Source: Saprospirales bacterium | Lineage (GTDB): Bacteria; Bacteroidota; Bacteroidia; Chitinophagales; Saprospiraceae | NCBI GenBank assembly: GCA_007695145.1 | Contig: REEI01000081.1 | Location: 62,001-126,000, forward strand | Direction of reading: 5' to 3' | DNA: 64,000 nt | Part shown: positions 18,167 to 27,803 of the stretch, piece after piece | Layout of the letters: the number at the start of each line of letters is the position of its first letter | Numbering within the stretch: position 1 is the stretch's first letter | Notes under the pieces: model-generated | Databases searched by the model: none | Told to the model about the DNA's origin: nothing | What the model saw: the letters and a program-made list of their open reading frames with translations, nothing else | Position numbers and translations under genes: made by a program

Positions 18167-18425
18167 GACTTAAGCCTATAATAATAAAGCTGAGTAAAGG
18201 CATAATTATACTCCCTGATCAGGAAAACTATTTCATTTGAATAAATAAATGCCTCAATTGGTCTAAATTATTTCCCATTCCTGCCAACAGCTGCGGGCTT
18301 TAATCACTGGTCAAATCCTATTCACTTTAGAACCTCAGGTCTGGATAATTATTTTTAGCCCTATTACACCCGGGTGGTTTACCCCAATTTAGGCAAAAAG
18401 GTTTTGTGGTCAGCAATGATTTTCA
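18167..18425. other. divergent intergenic region between pheT and paaZ
   Basis: About 350 bases separate the two start codons. Apart from the promoter boxes at its ends I see no gene, strong hairpin or repeat. Confidence 0.4.
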
Positions 18426-18433
18426 TACTTTTG
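18426..18433 (+). promoter_or_regulatory. TAnnTTTG -7 box of the paaZ operon
   Basis: TACTTTTG gives a predicted start near 18440 and a leader of about 39 bases. Confidence 0.5.
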
Positions 18434-18478
18434 AACCCTCTTAAAAAATCTGCATTAGTTAATTAAACAATTCATTTC

Positions 18479-20530
18479 ATGCAAAAATTAGGTAATTACG
18501 TACTTGGAAATTGGACTGAGGGAGAAGGAGAGGGCACCCCTTTAAAAGATGCTTCCACAGGACAACTCATAACATACGCTAGCGCAGATGGAATTGATAT
18601 TGGGGAAGTCCTGGAATACGGCAGAAAAATAGGAAACCCCGCTCTTAGAAATCTAACTTTTCAGGAGAGGGGTAGAATGCTTAAAGCCCTTGCACTACAC
18701 CTTTTTTCACTGAAAGACAAGTATTACGATATATCCTATCAGACCGGTGCTACGAAAGGTGATAGTTGGATAGATATTGAAGGGGGTATTGGCAACTTAT
18801 TTGCAAATGCCTCCCTTCGTAAAAAGTTTCCCGATCAGCCCTATTTTATTGATGGTGAAGTTGCACCACTCTCCCGTCACAATACTTTTATCGGCCACCA
18901 CATTATGGTACCAAAGGAAGGGGTCGCCATTCACATAAATGCCTTTAATTTTCCAATTTGGGGTATGCTGGAGAAAATTGCAGTCAATTTGCTCGCAGGG
19001 ATACCTGCAGTGGTAAAACCAGCCACCTTGACTTCATACCTGACAGAAGCAATGGTAAGAGATATCATCAAGTCTGAAATTTTGCCGGAAGGAGCCCTAC
19101 AACTAATTTGTGGATCAGCCCGCAATATACTGGATACCATTACTTCTCAAGATGTGGTCACTTTCACCGGTTCCGCAGATACCGGAAGACTGCTCAAATC
19201 ACATCCGAGGGTTATTTCTGAATCAGTCCCCTTCAACATGGAGGCAGATTCTCTCAATTGCTCTGTCCTTGGCCCTGATGCTGTGCCCGGCACTGAGGAA
19301 TTTGATCTATTTATTAAGGAGGTGAGAAGGGAGATAACCGTCAAGTGTGGACAAAAATGCACAGCAATCAGAAGAATAATTGTTCCGGAAAATTTTGTAG
19401 AAGACGTTCAATTACACCTCAGCAAGCAATTGGAAAAAACTACTATCGGTGATCCTCGAGTCGATGGTATCAGGATGGGAGCTCTGGCCGGCAAGGATCA
19501 GGTAGAGGAAGTAAAACAGCGAATTGCAGAACTCACCAAAACAGCTAGTATTGTATATGGTGATCCGGAGAATTTTGAGTTGAACGGAGGTGATAAAACC
19601 AGAGGTGCCTTTTTACCTCCTATAGTGCTGGTTGAAAAAAATCCTCTGAAAAACAAGGCTGTACACGAGATTGAGGCTTTTGGCCCTGTGAGTACAATTA
19701 TGCCCTATAAAACTCTTGAGGAGGCCATTCACATTTCAAAATTGGGTAAGGGCTCTCTTTGTAGTTCCATAGCAACTTACGACAATAAAGTCGCGAGGCA
19801 ATACACACTTGGTGCAGCAACACATCACGGTAGAATTCTAGTATTAAACCGGGATTGTGCAAGGGAAAGTACTGGCCACGGATCGCCAATGCCCCTCTTA
19901 ATTCACGGAGGACCGGGAAGAGCAGGAGGAGGTGAGGAAATGGGTGGACTGAGAGGAGTTAAGCACTATATGCAAAGATGTGCAATACAGGGAAGTCCCA
20001 CTACCTTGACCGAAATCACTCAGCAATATCAGGTTGGTGGAAAATTTAAAGATCCAGGCAAACACCTTTTCAGAAAACACTTTGAGGAACTGGAGGTTGG
20101 AGAGACTGTAATCACCCACAAGAGGACCATTACAGATGCGGATATTATCAACTTCGCCAATGTGAGTTGGGATCACTTTTATGCTCATACCGATGAAACC
20201 TCTTTGGATGAAACCATCTTTGAAAAAAGAGTTGCTCACGGGTACTTTATTCTCTCAGCAGCAGCTGGTCTTTTTGTAGACCCAGCCAAAGGGCCTGTTC
20301 TACTGAACTATGGACTTGAAGAATGCAGGTTCACCAAGCCAGTTTACGCAGGCATGACCATAGGCGTGAAGCTCACTGTAAAAGAAAAAGTAGATCAGGA
20401 AAAGAGAGCTGAAGATGATATCGCTAAGGGAATCGTAAAGTACCTGGTAGATGTCTATGACGAAACCGGTGAAACTGTGGCTATTGCAACCATTCTTACC
20501 ATGGTGAAGAAGTTAGACCAAAGTAATTAA
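18479..20530 (+). CDS. paaZ: PaaZ-type bifunctional aldehyde dehydrogenase / enoyl-CoA hydratase (MaoC)
   Basis: A 683-residue two-domain protein. Residues 1 to about 520 are an aldehyde dehydrogenase with the catalytic Cys in VKCGQKCTAIRR. Residues about 535-680 are a MaoC hot-dog domain with the hydratase motif SWDHFYAHTDE. In phenylacetate breakdown, PaaZ opens the oxepin-CoA ring and oxidises the resulting semialdehyde. Both active sites look intact and the length is normal. The usual phenylacetyl-CoA epoxidase genes (paaABCDE) are not beside it; the next genes are a crotonase and a fused E1 dehydrogenase. The pathway may be completed elsewhere, or the enzyme may act on a related substrate. 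Confidence 0.9.
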   Translation: MQKLGNYVLGNWTEGEGEGTPLKDASTGQLITYASADGIDIGEVLEYGRKIGNPALRNLTFQERGRMLKALALHLFSLKDKYYDISYQTGATKGDSWIDIEGGIGNLFANASLRKKFPDQPYFIDGEVAPLSRHNTFIGHHIMVPKEGVAIHINAFNFPIWGMLEKIAVNLLAGIPAVVKPATLTSYLTEAMVRDIIKSEILPEGALQLICGSARNILDTITSQDVVTFTGSADTGRLLKSHPRVISESVPFNMEADSLNCSVLGPDAVPGTEEFDLFIKEVRREITVKCGQKCTAIRRIIVPENFVEDVQLHLSKQLEKTTIGDPRVDGIRMGALAGKDQVEEVKQRIAELTKTASIVYGDPENFELNGGDKTRGAFLPPIVLVEKNPLKNKAVHEIEAFGPVSTIMPYKTLEEAIHISKLGKGSLCSSIATYDNKVARQYTLGAATHHGRILVLNRDCARESTGHGSPMPLLIHGGPGRAGGGEEMGGLRGVKHYMQRCAIQGSPTTLTEITQQYQVGGKFKDPGKHLFRKHFEELEVGETVITHKRTITDADIINFANVSWDHFYAHTDETSLDETIFEKRVAHGYFILSAAAGLFVDPAKGPVLLNYGLEECRFTKPVYAGMTIGVKLTVKEKVDQEKRAEDDIAKGIVKYLVDVYDETGETVAIATILTMVKKLDQSN

Positions 20531-20548
20531 AATTTAAACTAAAACCAT

Positions 20549-21331
20549 ATGAGCCAGGCTGCAAAAGAAGCTTATGTTAAGATGCGAATCGACCAATCAG
20601 TCGCGATAATTGAATTCTACCACCCCTCACATAACAGTCTTCCGGGTGATATCCTCGCAAAATTGGCAGACAGTATATCAGAGGCGGGCAGAATGGAAGA
20701 AGTATCAGTCATACTGCTCAGAAGCGGAGGTGATAGAACATTTTGCGCGGGGGCCAGCTTTGATGAGATGATATCAATAGAAGACGGAGTAATGGGCAAG
20801 AGATTCTTCATGGGCTTTGCCAATGTAATCAACTCCATTAGGAGCTGTGGAAAACTGGTTATTGGAAGGGTACAGGGAAAAGCTGTCGGAGGAGGAGTAG
20901 GACTCATAGCAGCTGCCGACTTTTGCTTTGCTACAAAATACTCAGCTCTTAGACTGAGTGAATTGGCTGTAGGCATTGGACCCTTTGTTATTGGGCCTGC
21001 TGTTTCTAGAAAAACCGGATTGGCAGTTTTTTCAAAAATGTCACTAACCCCAAATCATTGGGAGGACCCTCAAAGAGCAAAAGAAATAGGGCTCTACAGT
21101 TCAGTTCACGAATCAGCTGAGGAAATGGATGCCGCCATCACCACCTTTCTCGATGAACTACGAGCCTATAACCCGGAGGCACTTAATGAACTAAAGCGCG
21201 TATTTTGGGAAGGCACTGAAAATTGGGGTGAATTATTGGAAACCAGGGCCACTATTAGCGGTCAATTAATCCTATCGGATTTTTCCAAGCGAATGATGTC
21301 AGAATTTAAGGCTGCCAGGAAAAATAATTGA
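20549..21331 (+). CDS. enoyl-CoA hydratase/isomerase (crotonase) family protein
   Basis: A 260-residue crotonase-fold enzyme with oxyanion-hole segments RTFCAGASFDEM and GKAVGGGVGL. Of the two classic catalytic Glu residues, the second is kept (LSELAVGIGP) but the first is Gly (GGGVGLIA instead of GGGCELA). Single-acid crotonases are often isomerases, so a PaaG-like isomerase or an unrelated acyl-CoA step is more likely than a plain hydratase (inference). It lies 18 bases after paaZ, so co-transcription is expected. Confidence 0.85.
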   Translation: MSQAAKEAYVKMRIDQSVAIIEFYHPSHNSLPGDILAKLADSISEAGRMEEVSVILLRSGGDRTFCAGASFDEMISIEDGVMGKRFFMGFANVINSIRSCGKLVIGRVQGKAVGGGVGLIAAADFCFATKYSALRLSELAVGIGPFVIGPAVSRKTGLAVFSKMSLTPNHWEDPQRAKEIGLYSSVHESAEEMDAAITTFLDELRAYNPEALNELKRVFWEGTENWGELLETRATISGQLILSDFSKRMMSEFKAARKNN

Positions 21332-21374
21332 TTCCTGAACTACCAATCTATAAAAAAAACTCAAAGGGAGGAAT

Positions 21375-23468
21375 ATGCCAACAACCATCAAGAATAAAAA
21401 TAAGAACAAAGATACCCAACTGGATTCAAGCCTATTAATGGAGGCTTTCCGTCTAATGGCCACCTCAAAATCCATGACCGAAATCTACGAGGAAAATTTT
21501 AAGGTGGTTTCAAAGTACGTGCACGCGACCTCCAGGGGCCATGAGGCTGTTCAGCTAGCACTTGGCTTGCAATTACAGCCTCAGGATTATCTTTCTGCTT
21601 ATTACAGGGATGAGTCCATCTTACTGGGCATTGGTATGGAGCCCTATGAATTGATGTTGCAACTGATGGCCAAAAAGGACGATCCATTTTCCGGAGGTAG
21701 GACCTATTACAGCCACCCCTCCCTTAGAAGAGATGGCTTCCCAAAAATACCGCATCAATCTTCTGCTACCGGAATGCAGGCCATCCCAACAACCGGAGTA
21801 GCACTGGGTTTTCAATACCGTGAACAAACCGGATTGAGCAAGTTCGATGAAATCCATGAAAAACCCATAGCTGTTTGCTCACTTGGGGATGCCTCCATAA
21901 CAGAAGGAGAAGTTGCTGAAGCCTTTCAAATGGCAGCCCTTCGACAATTGCCTATTCTTTACCTTGTGCAAGATAATGAATGGGACATTTCAGCAAATGC
22001 CGCTGAAACGCGGGCCCAGGACGCCCGTGAATTTGCTATGGGATTTAAAGGTCTGGAAGCTCTGACTATTGACGGTTCAGACTTTGTCGAGTCCTATACG
22101 ACTCTGAGAAAGGTCATAGAGATTATCAGAAATGAGAGGAGACCCTTTTTAATCCATGCTAAAGTCCCACTTTTGAACCACCATACCTCCGGCGTTCGAA
22201 AAGAATGGTATCGGGACGATCTCGAAGAGCATCAACTGCGGGATCCCTACCCAAAGTTGCGAAATCTGATGTTGAGTTATGGCTTTAAAGAAGATGAACT
22301 AAAAAAGGTTGAACTCGAGCAATGGAGCCTGGTGCGAGATCACTATCAAAGGGCAGTGAGTGCTGCGGATCCTATGCCAGAAGACTTGTTTACACACGAT
22401 TTTGCTCCAACACCAGTTACCCTGGAAACGGGAGAACGTTCACCAGAGGGAAATGAGGAAAAGGTAATGGTCGATTGTGCACTTTTTGCCATACAGGAAC
22501 TAATGGAAGATCACCCAGAATGCCTTCTTTACGGGCAGGACGTAGGGGCTAGACTAGGCGGAGTATTCAGGGAGGCTGCCACCCTTGCCCAGAAATTTGG
22601 CGATGCCCGCGTATTTAATACACCCATACAAGAAGCTTTTATTGTAGGCAGCACTGTAGGAATGTCAGCAGTAGGTCTAAAACCAATAGTGGAGGTTCAA
22701 TTTGCAGATTATATTTGGCCGGGCTTGAATCAATTGTTTACTGAAGTTAGTCGATCTTGTTTTCTGTCCGAAGGAAAGTGGCCGGTCAGCATGATACTGC
22801 GTGTTCCCATAGGTGCATATGGAAGTGGAGGGCCCTATCACTCATCTAGTGTAGAGTCGGTTCTCACTAACATCAGAGGAATAAAAGTGGTTTATCCCAG
22901 CACAGGAGCAGACCTAAAAGGTTTATTAAAGGCTGCCTACGAAGATCCCAATCCGGTTGTTTTTCTAGAACACAAGGGCCTATACTGGTCTAAAGTCCCC
23001 GGAACTAATGCTGCTCGAACCATTGAACCTTCCCGCGATTATAAGATACCCATCGGAAAGGGACGAATGGTAAAAATGGCGGCTGAAAACTCAAGCCATC
23101 CCAAATTGAGTGTAGTCACTTACGGCATGGGAGTTCATTGGGCTCTAAATGCTGCAAATGAATTTCCGGACAAAATAGAAATCCTTGATTTGCGGTCTTT
23201 GTATCCCCTGGATGAGGAGCTTATTTTTGATTCCGTAAGAAGAAACCACCGGTGCCTTGTGATTACCGAAGAACCGGTTCACAACACCTTTGCACAAAGC
23301 ATTGCAGCCAGAATCCAGGAAAATTGCTTTGAATACCTTGATGCTCCGGTTAGAACTATCGGCTCTGAAAACATGCCTGCCATCCCCCTCAATGAAGTAT
23401 TGGAAAAAACTATGATACCCAATGCAAAGAAGGTAGCAAAGGCAATGAAAAGTCTGTTGGAATATTGA
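21375..23468 (+). CDS. fused alpha/beta E1 component, 2-oxoacid dehydrogenase (branched-chain type)
   Basis: A 697-residue fusion. The N-terminal half (about residues 15-345) is the E1 alpha domain with the thiamine diphosphate motif, read as GDASITEGEVAEAF...DNEWDIS. The C-terminal half (about 365-697) is E1 beta, with LYGQDVGARLGGVFREA and VGMSAVGLKPIVEVQFADY. E1 decarboxylates a 2-oxoacid and acylates the lipoyl group of E2. Fused E1 proteins of this type are common in Bacteroidota and usually act on branched-chain 2-oxoacids. No E2 or E3 gene is adjacent. It follows the crotonase by 43 bases, with a GGGAGGA run 7 bases before the ATG. Confidence 0.9.
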   Translation: MPTTIKNKNKNKDTQLDSSLLMEAFRLMATSKSMTEIYEENFKVVSKYVHATSRGHEAVQLALGLQLQPQDYLSAYYRDESILLGIGMEPYELMLQLMAKKDDPFSGGRTYYSHPSLRRDGFPKIPHQSSATGMQAIPTTGVALGFQYREQTGLSKFDEIHEKPIAVCSLGDASITEGEVAEAFQMAALRQLPILYLVQDNEWDISANAAETRAQDAREFAMGFKGLEALTIDGSDFVESYTTLRKVIEIIRNERRPFLIHAKVPLLNHHTSGVRKEWYRDDLEEHQLRDPYPKLRNLMLSYGFKEDELKKVELEQWSLVRDHYQRAVSAADPMPEDLFTHDFAPTPVTLETGERSPEGNEEKVMVDCALFAIQELMEDHPECLLYGQDVGARLGGVFREAATLAQKFGDARVFNTPIQEAFIVGSTVGMSAVGLKPIVEVQFADYIWPGLNQLFTEVSRSCFLSEGKWPVSMILRVPIGAYGSGGPYHSSSVESVLTNIRGIKVVYPSTGADLKGLLKAAYEDPNPVVFLEHKGLYWSKVPGTNAARTIEPSRDYKIPIGKGRMVKMAAENSSHPKLSVVTYGMGVHWALNAANEFPDKIEILDLRSLYPLDEELIFDSVRRNHRCLVITEEPVHNTFAQSIAARIQENCFEYLDAPVRTIGSENMPAIPLNEVLEKTMIPNAKKVAKAMKSLLEY

Positions 23469-23603
23469 TCAGAAATTACTGAGATTGTTCGTGACAATTC
23501 AGCAGGTCGCAGCCACGTCAGAACATTGAAAATAATTCAACAATGCTTTTCTTTTGTTGAGCGATTATCATGAAATTCACGGGATTGCTTTGCGGAAAAC
23601 TGT

Positions 23604-25280
23604 TTACCTCCAGTCCCCGACTTCAAGGTCAGAAGTTCGAATGGCTCTAAACTCAGAGTGATCATTCCACTCAGGCCAATCATCGCTCTCAGCTAATTTA
23701 ACTCCCAATCTTAAAAACAACTGTCCATCCTGTGCAATTCCACCAATATTCCATGTATCGGGATCATAAACATCTCCGGGCCGGTGATACCTTTCGCGAT
23801 TGTATTGTTCTCTGAGAGGACGGCCTACTTCGTGCCCACCATCAACCAGATCGGTGCCACCCAGGCCGTAAAAGGCAGGCACTCCCACCTTTGCAAAACT
23901 AAACTGATCTGATCGGTAAAAAAATCCTTTCTCAGGCTCCTGATCAGGCACCAAATACCTGCCTTGAGTTTCGGCAATTTTCTTTCCCCAATCGGTCAAT
24001 TCGGATTGATCATAGCCCATTACAATGAAATCATTGGTTGGGCCGAATGGATAAATTCCATCTACATTTAAGTTGGATACTGTTAAAGAAGTTGGGAAAA
24101 GAGGATTGTTTGCGTAATAAGATGAGCCCAAAAGGCCTTGTTCTTCGGCAGTAACGAACAAAAAGACCAATGATCTTGCAGGCGCTTCAGGAAGATTTTT
24201 TACTGCGCGGGCAATTTCCAAAAGAATGGCTACACCGGTTGCATTGTCTACTGCACCGTTGTAGATACTGTCTCCATCCACGGGCGCTCCTACACCCAAA
24301 TGATCCCAATGAGTGCTGTACACGATGTACTCCTCCGGTCTTTCCGATCCTGGGATGATACCGACTACATTGCTCGATGTACCCCTTTCAAAAGAATTGT
24401 GCATCGTTGCACTCAAAGTAAGCCCCATTGGTACGGGAGTAAAATCAGCGCTGAGAGCATTATTGAATAGTTCTTCCTGATCTAAACCGCTTATTTCAAA
24501 TAAGCGGGCTGCCACTTCCGAGTTGATCCAACCTTGTAATGGTGACCGCTGAATAGTTCCGGCAGGAAGATCAAGCTGCATTTTTGGACCGGACCAACTC
24601 CTTTCTACCACTGCCCAGGGGTAACCTGCAGCAGCATCTTCATGGATGATGATCACACCTTCAGCTCCTTGCCTTGCAGCTTCTTCATACTTGTAGGTCC
24701 ATCGTCCGTAATAGGTCATTGCTTCTCCGGTAAACAGATCGTCATCTCCAAGCAAGAAACCTGGATCATTTACAAGGACGAGGGCAATTTTACCGGTCAT
24801 GTCAATACCTTCAAAATCATTCCAACCATATTCTGGGGCAACAACACCATATCCACAAAAAACGATTTCGGCATTTTCTACCCTTACTTCATCCTCTTGA
24901 AGTTGAGAATAAATAACGTAGTCGGGGCCAAAAGTGATAGTGAGAGGCTCACTTCCTCCGCGAATGGTAAGTTGATCGTCCGATTTCGAAGTAACCTCAA
25001 GCAATCCAACCTCCTGCAAAAAGGAGCCGTTATTTGCGGGTTCAACCCCTATAGCCTCCAATTCAGAGGTCAGGTAATTCAATACCAGTTCTTCAGATTC
25101 AGTCATCGGCAATCTTCCCATGTAGCGGTCAGAAGCCAATTCAGCAATGTGGCGTTCGAGGTTCTCTTCGCTGAGTTCTACAGACATTATCGGGTGCTCT
25201 GTTTCAAGTTGGGCACATCCGATTAATAAGAAAAGGCAAAAGGCTCCAAAAGAGAGCAGAAAAGACTTGTTTAACATCAT
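23604..25280 (-). CDS. M28 family metallopeptidase lipoprotein with PA domain
   Basis: About 558 residues. A lipoprotein signal peptide ends at LLIGC. A protease-associated (PA) domain is inserted in the first half (about residues 130-290), and the M28 catalytic domain follows. The two-zinc ligands are visible in order: THWDHLG, AVDNATG, TAEEQG, NLNVDG and YHRPGD. The family cleaves N-terminal residues or short peptides; here it would act in the periplasm or at the outer membrane. The ATG at 25280 is chosen because the promoter box at 25300-25307 lies inside the longer open frame. It stands alone and is convergent with the E1 gene. Confidence 0.88.
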   Translation of the reverse strand: MMLNKSFLLSFGAFCLFLLIGCAQLETEHPIMSVELSEENLERHIAELASDRYMGRLPMTESEELVLNYLTSELEAIGVEPANNGSFLQEVGLLEVTSKSDDQLTIRGGSEPLTITFGPDYVIYSQLQEDEVRVENAEIVFCGYGVVAPEYGWNDFEGIDMTGKIALVLVNDPGFLLGDDDLFTGEAMTYYGRWTYKYEEAARQGAEGVIIIHEDAAAGYPWAVVERSWSGPKMQLDLPAGTIQRSPLQGWINSEVAARLFEISGLDQEELFNNALSADFTPVPMGLTLSATMHNSFERGTSSNVVGIIPGSERPEEYIVYSTHWDHLGVGAPVDGDSIYNGAVDNATGVAILLEIARAVKNLPEAPARSLVFLFVTAEEQGLLGSSYYANNPLFPTSLTVSNLNVDGIYPFGPTNDFIVMGYDQSELTDWGKKIAETQGRYLVPDQEPEKGFFYRSDQFSFAKVGVPAFYGLGGTDLVDGGHEVGRPLREQYNRERYHRPGDVYDPDTWNIGGIAQDGQLFLRLGVKLAESDDWPEWNDHSEFRAIRTSDLEVGDWR

Positions 25281-25299
25281 GGCTGTTTTAAATTTCAGG

Positions 25300-25307
25300 C
25301 AAATATA
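25300..25307 (-). promoter_or_regulatory. TAnnTTTG -7 box of the M28 peptidase
   Basis: TATATTTG on the minus strand gives a predicted start near 25293, which rules out the upstream frame extension to 25340. Confidence 0.55.
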
Positions 25308-25415
25308 CAAATTATTAACCTTAACGAAAGCAGCTATCAAAATATGATGGGAAGATCAATTCAAACCATCGGTATAAGCTATTGACAAATAGCCCATTCA
25401 CAATTCTTTCAAAAG

Positions 25416-26477
25416 TTAATTTAAAGTCGTTGAGCCCTTAGCGAGGGTAAACCCAAAAGTGGAACCAACGTTTACTGTTGACCTGACGGTGATGGTTTGC
25501 TTATGAGCTTCCATTATGTGTTTAACGATTGACAGCCCCAGACCAGAACCTCCCTGATCTCTGGATCTGCTTTTATCCACCCGGTAAAACCGATCAAACA
25601 CATGATTTAAATGTTTGGATTCAATGCCGATGCCATTGTCAGAAACTTCGACAAGTACGTAGTCATTCATGTCGTAAAACCCAATTTTGGTCCGGCCACC
25701 TTCTTTGCCATACTTGATGGAATTTACAACCAGATTGGTTAGGACCTGGCGGATATTTTCCCTATCTGCCCTTACCCAGAAACTCTTTTCAGCCCCCTCT
25801 TTCAAAGATACTGTAATGTTTCTCGCTTTTGCAGTCATTTCCAAGTCCTCAATTACTTCCAGTGAAAGCAACTTAATATCAAAAGATTGCAAGTCGAGCA
25901 CCATAGTCTCGTTTTCAAGTCTGGCGATAATTTCAAGGTCTTCGACTATGGTTTGCAATCGCTCAACATTATTTGCTGCCCTCTGGAGATAGTCATAGTT
26001 GATCTTTTCATCGTACAAACCTCCATCTAAAAGGGTGTGGATATAACCCTGAATACTGAAAATCGGAGTTTTTAACTCATGTGAGATGTTTCCCAAAAAA
26101 TTCCTCCTGTACTTTTCGAGATTCTTAAGTGATTGAATTTCTTTATGCTGGTCTTCCATCCACCTTTTAACCTCGTCTTCCACCTTGTCAATTACATTCT
26201 CACTCAGTTTTATATCCTGGTCTTCCCGGGCAGATACTTTCGATCGATGTATAATTTTATAGATGAGTTTTACTTTCCGATAGATGTACTTTTCGAGAAA
26301 AAAAATATTGACAAAGTAGCTTATGAGAAATGTCCCAAGCGCAGACAACAATAGGAAAAACCAAGAAAAGAGAATCAATCCTGTAAGGGAAAAAAACAGG
26401 TAGACCGCTACCAATAAAACACTGATAGAAAACGCTGAGAAAATAGTAACCTGATGTGGCGTTAAATTTTTATACAT
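25416..26477 (-). CDS. sensor histidine kinase (PhoR-like)
   Basis: A 353-residue inner-membrane kinase. Two N-terminal transmembrane helices (about residues 11-34 and 36-60) flank almost no periplasmic loop. A helical linker, the HisKA domain with phospho-acceptor H133 in GNISHELKTP, and a HATPase domain (VVNSIKYG, DNGIGI, GGSGLGLSIVKHIMEAH) follow. With so short a periplasmic part it probably senses through a partner protein or from within the membrane. It follows its response regulator by 8 bases. It resembles PhoR, but I see no phosphate genes nearby, so the signal is unknown. Confidence 0.9.
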   Translation of the reverse strand: MYKNLTPHQVTIFSAFSISVLLVAVYLFFSLTGLILFSWFFLLLSALGTFLISYFVNIFFLEKYIYRKVKLIYKIIHRSKVSAREDQDIKLSENVIDKVEDEVKRWMEDQHKEIQSLKNLEKYRRNFLGNISHELKTPIFSIQGYIHTLLDGGLYDEKINYDYLQRAANNVERLQTIVEDLEIIARLENETMVLDLQSFDIKLLSLEVIEDLEMTAKARNITVSLKEGAEKSFWVRADRENIRQVLTNLVVNSIKYGKEGGRTKIGFYDMNDYVLVEVSDNGIGIESKHLNHVFDRFYRVDKSRSRDQGGSGLGLSIVKHIMEAHKQTITVRSTVNVGSTFGFTLAKGSTTLN

Positions 26478-26485
26478 CGAAGAAT

Positions 26486-27175
26486 TTAGAAATCGAACTT
26501 ATAACCAATGCCTTTTACGGTTTTAATGTACTGGCTGCCCAACTTTTCCCTGAGTTTTCGGATGTGTACGTCAATGGTTCTATTGCCAACGATTACATCT
26601 TTGCCCCAGACTTTGTGCAAAATTTCAGAACGTTTAAAAACCTTTCCGGGTTTACCGGCCAGCAAACTTAACAGTTCAAATTCTTTCTTGGCGAGTTCTC
26701 TTTTCTTTCCACTTTGGTAGACCAGGTACTCTTCGCGATCTATCAAAAGGTCACCCACTTGTAGTTTCATTCCTTCCTCTTCAGCAGCCTCATTAGATGA
26801 GGTCCTCCTCAATAATGCCTTCACTCTACTGATAAAGACCCCCGGCTTAATCGGCTTGGTAATGTAATCATCCCCCCCGGTCTCAAGAGCGGAAATTTGG
26901 GTATAATCCTCATCGCGGGCAGTGAGAAAAGCTATTATTGGTTGCTCATTTCCAGCCTGCTTTCTAATTTGCCGACATACTTCAACCCCATCCATTTCGG
27001 GCATCATTATGTCCAGAATGATCAGGTCTGGCTTGTAGGTCTCAATTGTTTGCAGTGCCTGCTTTCCATTGAGAGCGGACTTGACCTGATAACCTTCCTT
27101 TTCCAGATTATAACGAAGAAACTCAATGATGTCTTCCTCATCATCTACCAAAAGGATATTGGCTTTATACTCCAT
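26486..27175 (-). CDS. OmpR/PhoB-family response regulator
   Basis: 229 residues: an N-terminal receiver domain with the acidic pair D11/D12, phospho-acceptor D55, T85 and K107, and a C-terminal winged-helix DNA-binding domain (about 130-229) ending in the characteristic RTIDVHIRKLREKLG and VKGIGYKF. It activates or represses promoters when phosphorylated by the kinase encoded 8 bases downstream. The pair is of the type often named phoB-phoR in Bacteroidota; the regulon cannot be read from this window. Confidence 0.93.
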   Translation of the reverse strand: MEYKANILLVDDEEDIIEFLRYNLEKEGYQVKSALNGKQALQTIETYKPDLIILDIMMPEMDGVEVCRQIRKQAGNEQPIIAFLTARDEDYTQISALETGGDDYITKPIKPGVFISRVKALLRRTSSNEAAEEEGMKLQVGDLLIDREEYLVYQSGKKRELAKKEFELLSLLAGKPGKVFKRSEILHKVWGKDVIVGNRTIDVHIRKLREKLGSQYIKTVKGIGYKFDF

Positions 27176-27194
27176 TTATTAAGATTTGGTTGGT

Positions 27195-27202
27195 CAAAAT
27201 TA
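27195..27202 (-). promoter_or_regulatory. TAnnTTTG -7 box of the response regulator-kinase operon
   Basis: TAATTTTG on the minus strand lies about 20 bases before the ATG at 27175. Confidence 0.5.
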
Positions 27203-27331
27203 CTACCATGCACGGCATTAAATTCAATAACTAAATTAATTCTGTGTTAATTTGAAAGCGGCACAGATTATCACTAGTGGACTAATCAATCAGACCTCAA
27301 TCAAATGGCTAAAAAAGTAAGCTAGCAATCT

Positions 27332-27664
27332 TCACTCACGTCTCTCATTTCTCGCCCGGATACTATCTGCTGCCGAATTGAGAAATAGTTGAAATCTCAC
27401 AGGATCTTTACTTAATTGCTCCAATGTTAGGTCTATCTGTTCTACCTGGATGTTGCGAATAGTGGCGATCTGCTCATAATATCCCACCCTAATGCTGTCG
27501 CCAATTTCTGCAGGAAGTTGTGAAACCGCAGCACGTGCTATACTCAAATCAACCAGCAACTCAATAATTTCATCGTCATTCAGGTAGTTTTCTAAGGGCT
27601 TATCATCACCGGCACATGATAATAACGGGATAAAGAGAAGCAGGAGCAGAATTAGCTTTTCCAT
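27332..27664 (-). CDS. DUF4296 lipoprotein
   Basis: About 110 residues. A short lipoprotein signal peptide ends in the lipobox LLSC; a helical domain then begins LNDDEIIELLVDLSIARAAV, matching the DUF4296 family, which is restricted to Bacteroidota and has no known function. The ATG at 27664 is preferred over the ATG three codons upstream because it gives a compact signal peptide. Probably a periplasm-facing lipoprotein, transcribed alone. Confidence 0.75.
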   Translation of the reverse strand: MEKLILLLLLFIPLLSCAGDDKPLENYLNDDEIIELLVDLSIARAAVSQLPAEIGDSIRVGYYEQIATIRNIQVEQIDLTLEQLSKDPVRFQLFLNSAADSIRARNERRE

Positions 27665-27803
27665 ATGGCACATTGAGATTTAATTTTCAAACGGGTCTAT
27701 CATCAAAATAATTCTTGCAGTTTTGTAGAGTATTGAAAGACTATTGCGCAGATAATTATTCAAAAAGCATATGCTGAAAAAAGTGCTTAAGCCGGCAACC
27801 GGA

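Noticed and set aside
23537-23560. TCAACAA...TTGTTGA hairpin between the E1 gene and the M28 peptidase gene
   Set aside because: AT-rich 7-bp stem without a downstream T run on either strand; too weak to call a terminator.
24642-25226. 194-codon plus-strand ORF opposite the M28 peptidase
   Set aside because: Its product has no family features, while the minus-strand frame carries all M28 metal ligands; it is an antisense shadow.
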